From a candidate division NC10 bacterium CSP1-5 (GTDB taxonomy: Bacteria; Methylomirabilota; Methylomirabilia; Methylomirabilales; CSP1-5): a DNA stretch of 64,000 bases. The position numbers and the translations under genes are program-made. The notes under the pieces are model-generated. The model saw only the letters and a program-made list of their open reading frames with translations. It searched no databases and was not told where the DNA came from. This document shows positions 26,319 through 34,061 of this stretch, one piece after another; the first letter of the stretch is position 1; each line of letters starts with the position of its first letter. Location of the stretch: the NCBI GenBank assembly GCA_001443495.1, contig LDXR01000002.1:315306-379305 (forward strand). The letters run 5' to 3'.

Positions 26319-26335
26319 GACTCCCCCTTGGTCCC

Positions 26336-26600
26336 TCAATGCTTCCGGGTCACTGTGACGAAGCCACCGTCTGGAAGGCTGGCCGCCCCCACCACGAGCC
26401 GGGGTGCGGCCCCGGTGGCCGTTTCCACTTCCCCGCGGGCAACAATCCTATCTCCTGGATCGGCCGCATTACAGTACAGCCCCTCGAACGAAACCAGGGT
26501 TTCCACATCGCTGGCAGCCGGGTGGGTGGAGGTAGCCGACGACACAGAAGATCAACCCCTCGATCGTCTCAAGAAAGTCTCGGTCCTTCGGACGCCTCAT
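26336..26600 (-). pseudogene. Possible internally deleted nucleotidyltransferase remnant
   Basis: Between DUF1464 and DUF447 lies a 265-base stretch with two short out-of-frame ORFs. The first (26600 to 26469, 43 codons) starts with an ATGA overlap with the DUF1464 stop and reads RRPKDRDFLETIEGLIFCVV, which resembles the N-terminus of archaeal-type nucleotidyltransferases. The second (GTG 26545 to 26336, 69 codons) reads EGLYCNAADPGDRIVARGEV and PRLVVGAASLPDGGFVTV, resembling the C-terminal domain of the same family. The catalytic middle is missing. I read this as one gene reduced by an internal deletion and frameshift; family recall is tentative. Confidence 0.35.
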
Positions 26601-27547
26601 ATCTCGATCCAGTCAAGAACCCGCTCTGTCGTGTCTCGAAGGCCCAGATGGTCCACGAGTCCCTGAAACTGACCCCCCGCGATCCCATCCGCAAGGATGG
26701 CCGCCCCGAGCGCTGCCTCGAATCCCTCCCCATCCTCCAAAGGGAGCTCCATCGGATAACGCTTCTCGAGTCGCTCCATCACCGCTTCTTTCCGCCGGCC
26801 CGCCACGAGGATGCGCCGGAGGCCGTAATAGTTGAGAAAGAGGACGATCTCCTTCTCAAGCCCCTCCCAGAAGGCGTCGTGACCGTATTGGCCGAAGCGC
26901 GCTTCGATGTCGAGCGCCCCCCCACGGTACACCATCGCCTTGCTGAATGGGTACAGACACGCCAGCTCGCCATCGATCGCGCCCCGGGCCCTTGGCCCGA
27001 GATGTCCCGCCGTTCCGCCGAGACCGTCCACGACCCGGCCGCCGCGGACGACAAGGATCGCCTTGAAGCCTTCCCCGACCTCCACGCTCAGGAAATCCTG
27101 GGTCTCCAGGGATTCGCCACGGGCCATCTGAAGGTGGAGCAGGCACGCCACGGCGCACAGCTTATCAGCCGTGCCCATGTCGATCCGGTTCACCTTGCGA
27201 TGGACCGGAACCGACCGTAACAACTTGACCGACGGGATGCAATAGGCGCGCAGGTCGCTTTCGCGCAGCCTGGAGAGGAACTGTCCCAGTCCTTTTTCGC
27301 TCGGATCACCTCGGCGGAGCGTCATCTCGAACAGGTCCCGGTCATCCACCTCCTGAATGCGCCTCAGGGGGATCCCGAAGCCGGAGGGGAGAACTATCGG
27401 GAGATGGGGGTATGTTCGGGTTGTCTCCTCAAGCATGGGGTACAGCTCGGCGGGATCAGGAAACCACTTCAGGGCAAGGACCCGGGGGCCCTCGATGAGG
27501 GCGAATTTCCACGAGCCGGTCCCATAATCAATCCCCAGGGAGGCCAT
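26597..27547 (-). CDS. DUF1464 family protein (ASKHA/sugar-kinase-like)
   Basis: 316 aa. It shows an actin-like ATPase fold start (LGIDYGTGSWKFALI) and later LSVEVGEGFKAILVVRGGRVVDGLGGTAG, RRILVAGRRKEAVMERLE and FEAALGAAILADGIAGG. This is the DUF1464 pattern (once called predicted butyrate kinase) conserved in methanogens and in H4MPT gene islands. It overlaps the DHPS-like gene by 20 bases, so they are coupled. It probably phosphorylates or activates an intermediate of cofactor synthesis; the substrate is not known. Confidence 0.85.
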   Translation of the reverse strand: MASLGIDYGTGSWKFALIEGPRVLALKWFPDPAELYPMLEETTRTYPHLPIVLPSGFGIPLRRIQEVDDRDLFEMTLRRGDPSEKGLGQFLSRLRESDLRAYCIPSVKLLRSVPVHRKVNRIDMGTADKLCAVACLLHLQMARGESLETQDFLSVEVGEGFKAILVVRGGRVVDGLGGTAGHLGPRARGAIDGELACLYPFSKAMVYRGGALDIEARFGQYGHDAFWEGLEKEIVLFLNYYGLRRILVAGRRKEAVMERLEKRYPMELPLEDGEGFEAALGAAILADGIAGGQFQGLVDHLGLRDTTERVLDWIEI

Positions 27548-28871
27548 GGGTGAGATACCCCCAGTCCAGGTCCTCCTCCTGGATGTACTTCTTGCCGAGC
27601 CTGAGCGCGATCTGTGCCTTCATCAGCTCGCGCCCGAGATAGAAGGCATGGGACACAGGATTCGGCCCCAACTCACCGGCGATCTGGTGGAACATGCGCT
27701 GGATGTCGGTGTCCTTGATGAATCGGTCCTTGTTGAAGAGGTAGATGCTCTTCCCGTCGATCATGATCCGGAAATTGGGGTCGGTGATGCGGCGCTGCAA
27801 TGCACGGACCTCCTCTTCCGTCGGCCAGTCGACCTTGCGGTCCTTGATGGTGAGGAGGCTGTCGTCGATGTCCTTCGGGAGGACTCCCCGGCTCCGGGCA
27901 TAGTGCATCAACCGCCGGGCCCGGTCCAGTTCGCGGACCGTGCCCCGCGTCCAGTGGGCGACCTCTGTCGTGAGCACGTAGCGGATGTCCAGTTCAGCCA
28001 TGACCCCGACCATGAGGGCGTTGATCCCGGTGCTATCAGCATCGATGAGTTCGGTGAGGTTGCCCACGCCGATGAGCATTTCGGCCTTTGGGTACCGCTG
28101 GCGGACCTCATACAGCCGGTGGAGAAAGCGCGTGAAACCGAAGTTAAGCGGATCCAGGATCGGGTCCACCAGGTACCGGGTGATCCCCATCTGTTCGAGC
28201 GCGGCGATGTTCCGTTCGAGCGATTCAATCCCGGCGCCGAAGTCCGGGATGACGACGGGGATACAGGACAGCTCCGGGGCCAGGTGGATATTCTGTCCGT
28301 TGAGACTCAGCAGAAAATCGACACCGGCCTTGTTCGCCTGGCGGATCTCCTCTTCGTTAAAGGTGTCGACGCTGACCGTGAATCCCTCCGTTTTGAGCCG
28401 CGCCACGATCTCTCCCACGTTGTCGGCCGTGCGGCCCGGCGTGCATCCGATGTCGATGATATCGGCACCGCAGGTCTGGTAATACTTGGCCTTTTGCAGG
28501 ATCGCCTCCCACGAGAGCAGGGGGGCATCATTGATCTCGGCGAGGATCTGGATGGTGTACTGACCATACCCCTCGCGCTTTCGCTCGACGCCAAAGTGAT
28601 AGGGGATGTCGCGGAGATCCCGCGGGCCCTTCTCGACCCGCACCCCGAGGGCTTCGGTCAACAGGCCGGGCTCGGCCTGACACAGGCCGGGGATCATGAT
28701 CAGATCGCAGGGGCCAGGTTTGAGGGAGCGGAGGATAAAAGGGTTGGTCATCAGGGCCGCGACGCTGATCCGCAGGGTGGCCACCTCGTACGCGAAATCG
28801 GGGCGCATCGCCTCCAGGGTTTCCCGAAGCGCCCGGTCTGCCAGCTTTCCCGTCACGAAAAGGACCTTCAC
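27528..28871 (-). CDS. Archaeal-type dihydropteroate synthase-like protein
   Basis: 447 aa. An N-terminal domain of about 120 residues (VLFVTGKLADRALRETLEAM) precedes a TIM-barrel DHPS-like domain with AEINDAPLLSWEAILQKAKY, CGADIIDIGCTPGRTADNVGEIV, VSVDTFNEEEIRQANKAGVDFLLSLNGQN and YLVDPILDPLNFGFTRFL. Methanogens and H4MPT bacteria carry this longer DHPS-related protein, thought to condense the pterin with beta-RFAP or a derivative. It is 17 bases behind the SDR gene and overlaps DUF1464. Start is GTG with GAGGA upstream. Confidence 0.9.
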   Translation of the reverse strand: MKVLFVTGKLADRALRETLEAMRPDFAYEVATLRISVAALMTNPFILRSLKPGPCDLIMIPGLCQAEPGLLTEALGVRVEKGPRDLRDIPYHFGVERKREGYGQYTIQILAEINDAPLLSWEAILQKAKYYQTCGADIIDIGCTPGRTADNVGEIVARLKTEGFTVSVDTFNEEEIRQANKAGVDFLLSLNGQNIHLAPELSCIPVVIPDFGAGIESLERNIAALEQMGITRYLVDPILDPLNFGFTRFLHRLYEVRQRYPKAEMLIGVGNLTELIDADSTGINALMVGVMAELDIRYVLTTEVAHWTRGTVRELDRARRLMHYARSRGVLPKDIDDSLLTIKDRKVDWPTEEEVRALQRRITDPNFRIMIDGKSIYLFNKDRFIKDTDIQRMFHQIAGELGPNPVSHAFYLGRELMKAQIALRLGKKYIQEEDLDWGYLTHGLPGD

Positions 28872-28888
28872 TTTCGTGTCCTCGCCCC

Positions 28889-29650
28889 TTAGACGAACAG
28901 GCCTCCATGGACGTGGAGGACCGCCCCGGTGATATATCGGGCGTCGTCAGAGACCAAGAAGCTGACCGCGCCGGCCACGTCACCTGGCCGACCGAAGGCC
29001 CCCGCGGGGATCAACCGGGCCCAGCGGGCCCTTTCGGCCTCCGAATATTTAGCGTACTCTTCCGTTTCGATGAAGCCGGGACTCACCGCATTCACGCGGA
29101 TCTTGAAGGGGGCCTCGGAGTGGGCAAGCCATCGCGTTAGCATCATGAGACCGGCCTTCGCCACGTAATACGCGGGCGCCTCAAAAACCCCCATCTGGAG
29201 CGCCTCGGTGTTCAAGGCCCCGATGTTGATGATGCTGCCCCGCTGACGGGCCCGCATCGACGGCAGGGCGGCCCGGCTGCAGTAAAAGGCGCTCCCGAGG
29301 TTGCCCTCGAGTGTCTCCCGCCATTCGCGATCGCTGGTCTCCACGAGGGGCTTGACCAGAAAGGGCCCGACGTTATTCACGAGCACATCGAGACCCCCAA
29401 AGGTCTCCATCGTCCTCCCGATGAGGGTTTCCGCCCCCTCCGGTGTCGAGACGTCGGCCTGCACGGCGATAGAGAACGGGGAGGCCGGCCGGATTTCCTC
29501 AAGGACCGATGCCGCCGCGCTCTCGTCCGTCCGGTAGTTCACCACGACGGTGTACCCGTCACGGACGAGCCGCAAGGCGATGGCCCGGCCGATGCCCCGA
29601 CTACCACCGGTGACGACGGCCACCCTGTCTGTTGCCGATTTATGCACCAT
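28889..29650 (-). CDS. Short-chain dehydrogenase/reductase heading the H4MPT biosynthesis operon
   Basis: 253 aa classical SDR: TGGSRGIGRAIALRLV, NNVG, IINIGALN (the usual catalytic Ser is replaced around here), YYVAK and NAVSPGFIET. FolM-type pterin reductases are SDRs, and a dihydromethanopterin reductase is needed; being first gene of the DHPS-like, DUF1464, DUF447, mptG operon makes a pterin reductase role attractive but unproven. The ATG has no Shine-Dalgarno and lies only 13 bases past a strong -10 box, so the message may be nearly leaderless. Confidence 0.82.
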   Translation of the reverse strand: MVHKSATDRVAVVTGGSRGIGRAIALRLVRDGYTVVVNYRTDESAAASVLEEIRPASPFSIAVQADVSTPEGAETLIGRTMETFGGLDVLVNNVGPFLVKPLVETSDREWRETLEGNLGSAFYCSRAALPSMRARQRGSIINIGALNTEALQMGVFEAPAYYVAKAGLMMLTRWLAHSEAPFKIRVNAVSPGFIETEEYAKYSEAERARWARLIPAGAFGRPGDVAGAVSFLVSDDARYITGAVLHVHGGLFV

Positions 29651-29663
29651 GGAAATTACACGG

Positions 29664-29692
29664 ATTCTATGGGCTCCCCGGGACACTGTCAA
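29664..29692 (-). promoter_or_regulatory. Strong sigma70-type promoter for the reverse H4MPT operon
   Basis: On the minus strand: TTGACA (29692-29687), exactly 17 bases, TAGAAT (29669-29664). The SDR start codon begins 13 bases after the -10, so the predicted 5' leader is about six bases. Confidence 0.75.
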
Positions 29693-29875
29693 GCAACGCA
29701 CCCCCGCAGTGGCCGCTTTGACGCCTTCCGCCACGTCCGGAGGGAGATGGCTAGAAAACTGCTTGACCCGGGGGGCGGGCCACGGAAGAATGTGACATTA
29801 CAGTTAGTCAGGTTCTTTCTTGTCTAATCCTCCTTGTGCGAAACCACCGGCGCAACGTGTGTGTTTGGAGAGGGA

Positions 29876-30547
29876 ATGAGGGCAGGGGAAAACTTGGTAC
29901 CGGCACGCACCGCTGTGGATCATTTGCTGCTGGGTACCGCTGATCTCGAGCGTGGAATCGCATGGGTTGAGCGCAGGACCGGAGTGAAAGCCGTCAGAGG
30001 CGGAAGCCACCCGGGCGTCGGCACGCAGAACGCGCTCATTTCGCTCGGCCGCAGGCAGTATCTTGAAATCATTGCGCCCGATCCGGCGCAGACGGTGTAC
30101 ACCTTTCCCATTGATGTGCGAACACTGACCGAGCCTCGATTGATGACATGGGCGGCTGTGACAGGCGACATCAATGCCCTGGCGAAGACCGCTCGCGAAG
30201 CCGGTCATCACATCCTCGGCCCTCGCGACGGTTCTCGCGCAAGACCTGATGGAAAAGTGCTCAAGTGGAAGATCCTCGGAGTGCTGAACACATTGGGCCT
30301 ACAGGGCGTGGAACCGATTCCATTCTTCATCGAATGGTCTACTGATTCGTTGCATCCATCGCAGGATTCGCCAACAGGGTGTGAGCTTCAGTCGTTTGAA
30401 ATCGAACATCCGGATCCTGCACGCGTGATAGACGCGCTGAAAGGGCTGGGCATCGAAGCACAAGTAAAGCGGGCAAGACACGTCAAACTCAACGCGACGC
30501 TCAAAACGCCGAAAGGCGAGGTAGAATTGATTGAGGCGCTCGGCTGA
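29876..30547 (+). CDS. Glyoxalase-like (VOC fold) protein
   Basis: 223 aa. It starts TAVDHLLLGTADLERGIAWVER, then GTQNALISLGRRQYLEIIAPDP, and ends ATLKTPKGEVELIEAL, the pattern of the glyoxalase-like VOC superfamily with metal-ligand candidates His (VDHLL), Glu (LEII) and Glu (VELIE). ATG has GGAGAGGG just upstream. Its codon use is less GC-biased than neighbouring genes, so it may be a recent insertion into the C1 island. mfnB starts 22 bases downstream. Function unknown. Confidence 0.78.
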   Translation: MRAGENLVPARTAVDHLLLGTADLERGIAWVERRTGVKAVRGGSHPGVGTQNALISLGRRQYLEIIAPDPAQTVYTFPIDVRTLTEPRLMTWAAVTGDINALAKTAREAGHHILGPRDGSRARPDGKVLKWKILGVLNTLGLQGVEPIPFFIEWSTDSLHPSQDSPTGCELQSFEIEHPDPARVIDALKGLGIEAQVKRARHVKLNATLKTPKGEVELIEALG

Positions 30548-30569
30548 TTTCAAGGCAGGGGCAAGCGAG

Positions 30570-31316
30570 ATGAAACTCTTGGTCAGTGTCGTGGATCCGC
30601 TTGAGGTGGAAGAGGCGGTCCTGGGCGGGGCAGCGATCATTGACATCAAGAATCCGCGCGAGGGGTCCCTCGGAGCGCAGCCACCCCGAAAGATCAGGGA
30701 GATCGTGGGGGCAATTCCTCCAGGGGTCGAGTCCAGTGCGGCCATCGGCGATGTCCCCAACCTGCCTGGGACGGCGGCCCTCGCGGCAGCCGGAGCAGCC
30801 CAGTGTGGGGTTGACTATGTGAAGGTGGGGCTCCTTCACGTGACCGCGGAGGCCGATGTCGTGCGCCTTCTGACCGAAGTCCGCTTCGCGGTGCAGGCCT
30901 GTAGTCCAACGACCCGGGTGATCGCCTGCGCCTACGCCGACACGATACTCAGGGGAGGCTTTCCGCCTCTCGAGCTACCGGCAGTGGCGGTACTCGCTGG
31001 TGTAGATGGGTGTATGCTCGACACGGCCCACAAGGACGGGAGAAGCCTGCGGAAATGGCTCGGGACCGAGCAACTGCGGGACTTCGTCGCCGCCTGCCGG
31101 CAGGCCTCACTGCTGTGTGCACTCGCGGGATCGCTGCAGGCGACAGATTTTGAATGGGTGCGTGGGCTCAAGCCCGACGTCGTGGGAGTCCGGGGCGCCG
31201 CCTGTACGGGAGACCGGGTCACGGGCCGGATCTCTTCGCTTCGGGTCCGACAGCTTCGGGAGGCCCTACTGGTCCCGAGTGTCGACCTCCGTCCCCATAG
31301 TCTGCCCAGAGCGTAG
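30570..31316 (+). CDS. mfnB: 4-(hydroxymethyl)-2-furancarboxaldehyde-phosphate synthase (MfnB)
   Basis: Makes the furan precursor of methanofuran from two glyceraldehyde-3-phosphate molecules. 248 aa TIM-barrel, DUF556 family. Both active-site lysines seen in archaeal MfnB are present: DIKNPREGSLGA near residue 27 and DTAHKDGRSLRKWL near residue 155. LLVSVVDPLEVEEAVLGGA and ACTGDRVTGRISSLRV match family ends. ATG at 30570 is chosen because LLVSV must be at the N-terminus. Its end overlaps the opposite-strand mfnE by 51 bases. Confidence 0.95.
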   Translation: MKLLVSVVDPLEVEEAVLGGAAIIDIKNPREGSLGAQPPRKIREIVGAIPPGVESSAAIGDVPNLPGTAALAAAGAAQCGVDYVKVGLLHVTAEADVVRLLTEVRFAVQACSPTTRVIACAYADTILRGGFPPLELPAVAVLAGVDGCMLDTAHKDGRSLRKWLGTEQLRDFVAACRQASLLCALAGSLQATDFEWVRGLKPDVVGVRGAACTGDRVTGRISSLRVRQLREALLVPSVDLRPHSLPRA

Positions 31317-31964
31317 CAGGGTAACCAGTCGGTCGGGGTGCCGTCCGTTCAGGATCCAGCAGCAGCGGAGGCGTGCTGCCTCCCGGGCGAAGGCCGCATC
31401 CACACAGGCGTACCCCGCCAGGCGGGAGAGGCTGAGGCGGGGGATCAGCACGGCATCCGGATCCTTGCGGGGGTCGGCGGTCAAGATGCCGTCCACGTCC
31501 TTCAGGAGGACAAGCAGCTCCGCACCAAAAGAGACAGCGAGGTGCGCCGCGATAGCGTCTGAGGTTACCTCCCAGGAGTGGGGCAGTGAGTCGGCCGCAA
31601 GTAAGAGCGTGGAGGGCAGCAGGATCGGGACCGCCCCATCCTGAAGCGCCTCTTCGATCTGTGCAGGGGTCCTGACCGTCCGGGTCGCCTGGCCAAGATC
31701 GGCAAGGAGGTAACCGTACTGGTCCATCGCCAGAATCGCCATCCAGTGAGCCGCCGTCTCCCCGAGGTGAAAAACTGCCGTCTCCGTTCGGACGGCGTCG
31801 GCGAACGCACCGCCCCCGGGCACCACCACGATACGGTGTTCGGCACGTACTGCCTCGAGAGTCTTGAGCAGCGGGCGGAGGACCTCGGGCTTGCCCAAGC
31901 TCCCACCGATTTTGCAGACCAGGTCGATTTTCGAGTCCGCCTTCGCCCCCCGAGGCATCCTCAT
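31266..31964 (-). CDS. mfnE: Amino-acid-kinase family furan phosphate kinase (MfnE-like)
   Basis: 232 aa amino-acid kinase fold: LVCKIGGSLGKPEVLRPLL, VVVPGGGAFADAVR, a substrate loop around HWMAILAMDQYGYLLADL, TSDAIAAHLAVSFGAELLVLLKDVDGILTADP. Archaeal MfnE phosphorylates the aminomethylfuran phosphate to the diphosphate. Position next to mfnF (ATGA overlap at 31964) and mfnB supports the call; the family also includes aspartokinase-like proteins of other functions. A longer start at 31979 is possible. Confidence 0.87.
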   Translation of the reverse strand: MRMPRGAKADSKIDLVCKIGGSLGKPEVLRPLLKTLEAVRAEHRIVVVPGGGAFADAVRTETAVFHLGETAAHWMAILAMDQYGYLLADLGQATRTVRTPAQIEEALQDGAVPILLPSTLLLAADSLPHSWEVTSDAIAAHLAVSFGAELLVLLKDVDGILTADPRKDPDAVLIPRLSLSRLAGYACVDAAFAREAARLRCCWILNGRHPDRLVTLLRSGQTMGTEVDTRDQ

Positions 31965-33004
31965 CTCTCCGTGAGCCATTCCGCCAAGAGGTACGCAGCG
32001 CCGACGGGAGGCGTGTGATGGGATGCACCCCTGCCGAGCGAGACGGCGATGTTCTCCACTGGCCAGCCGAGGGTGCGGGCACAGTCGCGCGCCAGAAAGC
32101 TCCCGAGACCGGTCGCGATAACCGGCAACGTACGCCGCCGGTGCCAGCGCACGACCCGCCGCATGGCCTCCACGATCTGAGCACGTTGCGTTTCATGGAC
32201 AAAGCGCGCCATGCCGATCACCTCGCGCTCGGAGAAATCCTTTGCATCAGCGCAGACCATCCTGACCAGCCGCCGGCGGGCGGCCGCCTGGCTCTTTCCT
32301 CGCCCATCAGGAGTGGAGCAGGAGTAGTCGTGGGGCTCGAGGCGGCCCAGGATGCGATAGACGTCTGCACTGATCGCGAAATATTCGCTCGCGACAGGAC
32401 AGCGCGCATGTCCCAACGGGAGGACTGCCGTGATGGCGCTGACAGGGGTGCGGAGCACTCCAGTGTAGATCAGTTCTCCAGCGAGGAGCCGATCCGTGTC
32501 GCTCCTCCCGCGGGCAACAATCCGCCCTTCCAGAATCGGGATGATGTCTGTCGTGGTGCTCCCGATATCGACGAGGAGGCAGTTGGGGCGGGACCTGGCG
32601 AGGAGCATTGCCGTGGCCAGCCAGTTAGTGGCCGCCAGGGAGAGAGGATCCTTCAGCGGTCGGCGCAGGTCCAGGAAACCGCCGTCCACATCCAGGCCGT
32701 AAATCGGCAGATCGGGAAAGGCCTTCCGCACGCATCGGACGACGTACCGGACCCCGTGCGTCTTCGTCGGGAAGACATCGGATAATTCAGCCGTCATGGT
32801 TACCGCCATCGCATCGGCCGGGCCGAGGGCTTTGGAGAGCGTGCGGAGGACTGATGGGAGGCGTTCCTTCCCCTTCCAGATCTCGAAATACTGATCCGCC
32901 GTCTGGAGGGTTTTGATCCTCCGCTGATGATAAACCAATCGAGCCGCCTTCGTGCTGACGCCACCGATGTCCCAGCCGACCGTGACGCACGCGTTTCCTC
33001 TCAC
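31961..33004 (-). CDS. mfnF: Methanofuran condensing enzyme MfnF-like (H4MPT-linked C1 pathway protein)
   Basis: 347 aa, hydantoinase/oxoprolinase-like ASKHA fold: VTVGWDIGGVSTKAARL, MTAELSDVFPTKTHGVRYVV, NWLATAMLLARSRPNCLLVDIGSTTTDIIPILEGRI, YTGVLRTPVSAI and a late GLGSFLARDC. Archaeal MfnF joins the furan diphosphate to the tyramine-glutamate part. The GTG start overlaps the mfnD stop (GTGA), and its stop overlaps mfnE, giving a tight mfnD-mfnF-mfnE operon. Confidence 0.93.
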   Translation of the reverse strand: MRGNACVTVGWDIGGVSTKAARLVYHQRRIKTLQTADQYFEIWKGKERLPSVLRTLSKALGPADAMAVTMTAELSDVFPTKTHGVRYVVRCVRKAFPDLPIYGLDVDGGFLDLRRPLKDPLSLAATNWLATAMLLARSRPNCLLVDIGSTTTDIIPILEGRIVARGRSDTDRLLAGELIYTGVLRTPVSAITAVLPLGHARCPVASEYFAISADVYRILGRLEPHDYSCSTPDGRGKSQAAARRRLVRMVCADAKDFSEREVIGMARFVHETQRAQIVEAMRRVVRWHRRRTLPVIATGLGSFLARDCARTLGWPVENIAVSLGRGASHHTPPVGAAYLLAEWLTER

Positions 33005-34038
33005 CCTCGCACCCTACCGGTCCCTCGTCCGCGGCCCACGAAGAACCGAACGGGTCCCTTGGGTTCGGGCAGGCTCGGAAGTTCTCCCAAGACGCTCGTC
33101 ACAATCGCCTCGGCGAGGTTCACAGAAAAGGCTCGCCGGAGCCCAATGTAGGACGTCGTCAGGCGCGGATTCACCTCGATGAACACCGGCCCGGATCGGC
33201 TGAGGACGAGATCGACGCCGAAGTACCCCTTGAGGCCCGGGAAGGCCTGTTGAAGATGGTGCGCCACTTCGAAGGCCGCGGACCGGCTCGGGTGGTCGAT
33301 GCGTACCGTCCCGCCACGATAGCTGAAGCTGCTCCCGGCGCGGATGTACTGGGTGTTGAGCGTGAGGGGGAGGACGCGCGTCCCATCGGAGAGGCAGCAG
33401 AGGCTGGCGGGGGTTCCCGGGACGTATTCCTGGATGAGGAAACCCTCACGCCGTGTCGCCCGTTGCAGGCGTCGCAAGGCTGGAGGGATTTCCGCCGGAC
33501 GTCGAATCAGGGAAATACCTTCGCACCCAGCCCCGTCCACCGGTTTCACCACTGCGGGGTAGCCAAAGGCAGTTACCCGATGGGTCGGCTCGTCGTCGAG
33601 GCGAATCCTGCCGGTGCGCGGGGTTGGAAATCCGCAAAAGCGAAATCGGGCATCGGCCATGGCCTTGTCTCCCGCCGCCGCCACCGCTTTGCTGCTTGAG
33701 CCGAGAAGGTGTTTCCCCGCGCGCTCGACCTCGGAGGAGAGGCGCTCCAGGATCCCATCGGTTTCAGGCGCGATGAGGAGAACCGCCTCGGCCCAGGCGA
33801 GAGAGGCGGCGAAGATTTCATCGTAGCGGTGGCGATCGATGATGGTCACCGGGAGGTTGCTGGGGAGCCAGTTGCTGAGCCGGCTGTCGATGGTCGCACG
33901 AATCTCATGCTCTTTCGAGGCCTGGAAATCCTCAAGGATCGCACGGAGCATCAGGAGCCCTTCACGGGCCATTCCTTTTGGCAGAGGTTTGCCGCTCAGG
34001 CCACCGCCGCTCACATATTCGTGGATGAAAATTCTCAT
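33001..34038 (-). CDS. mfnD: ATP-grasp ligase, MfnD-like (tyramine/tyrosine-glutamate ligase)
   Basis: 345 aa ATP-grasp: MRIFIHEYVSGGG at the start, typical of the MfnD family, GDKAMADARFRFCGFPTPRTG, PAVVKPVDGAGCEGISLI, LIQEYVPGTPASLCCLSDG and VFIEVNPRLTTSYIGLRRA. In archaea MfnD adds glutamate to tyramine. The Methylorubrum cofactor (methylofuran) is reported to contain tyrosine instead, and no tyrosine decarboxylase (MfnA) is seen here, so the acceptor may be tyrosine. The ATG is 23 bases from the start of the divergent HisA-like gene. Confidence 0.9.
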   Translation of the reverse strand: MRIFIHEYVSGGGLSGKPLPKGMAREGLLMLRAILEDFQASKEHEIRATIDSRLSNWLPSNLPVTIIDRHRYDEIFAASLAWAEAVLLIAPETDGILERLSSEVERAGKHLLGSSSKAVAAAGDKAMADARFRFCGFPTPRTGRIRLDDEPTHRVTAFGYPAVVKPVDGAGCEGISLIRRPAEIPPALRRLQRATRREGFLIQEYVPGTPASLCCLSDGTRVLPLTLNTQYIRAGSSFSYRGGTVRIDHPSRSAAFEVAHHLQQAFPGLKGYFGVDLVLSRSGPVFIEVNPRLTTSYIGLRRAFSVNLAEAIVTSVLGELPSLPEPKGPVRFFVGRGRGTGRVRG

Positions 34039-34061
34039 GGCCGTGCTAGACTGCGGACGCG

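Noticed and set aside
27546-28892. 448-codon plus-strand ORF
   Set aside because: Antisense to the DHPS-like gene, which is certain.
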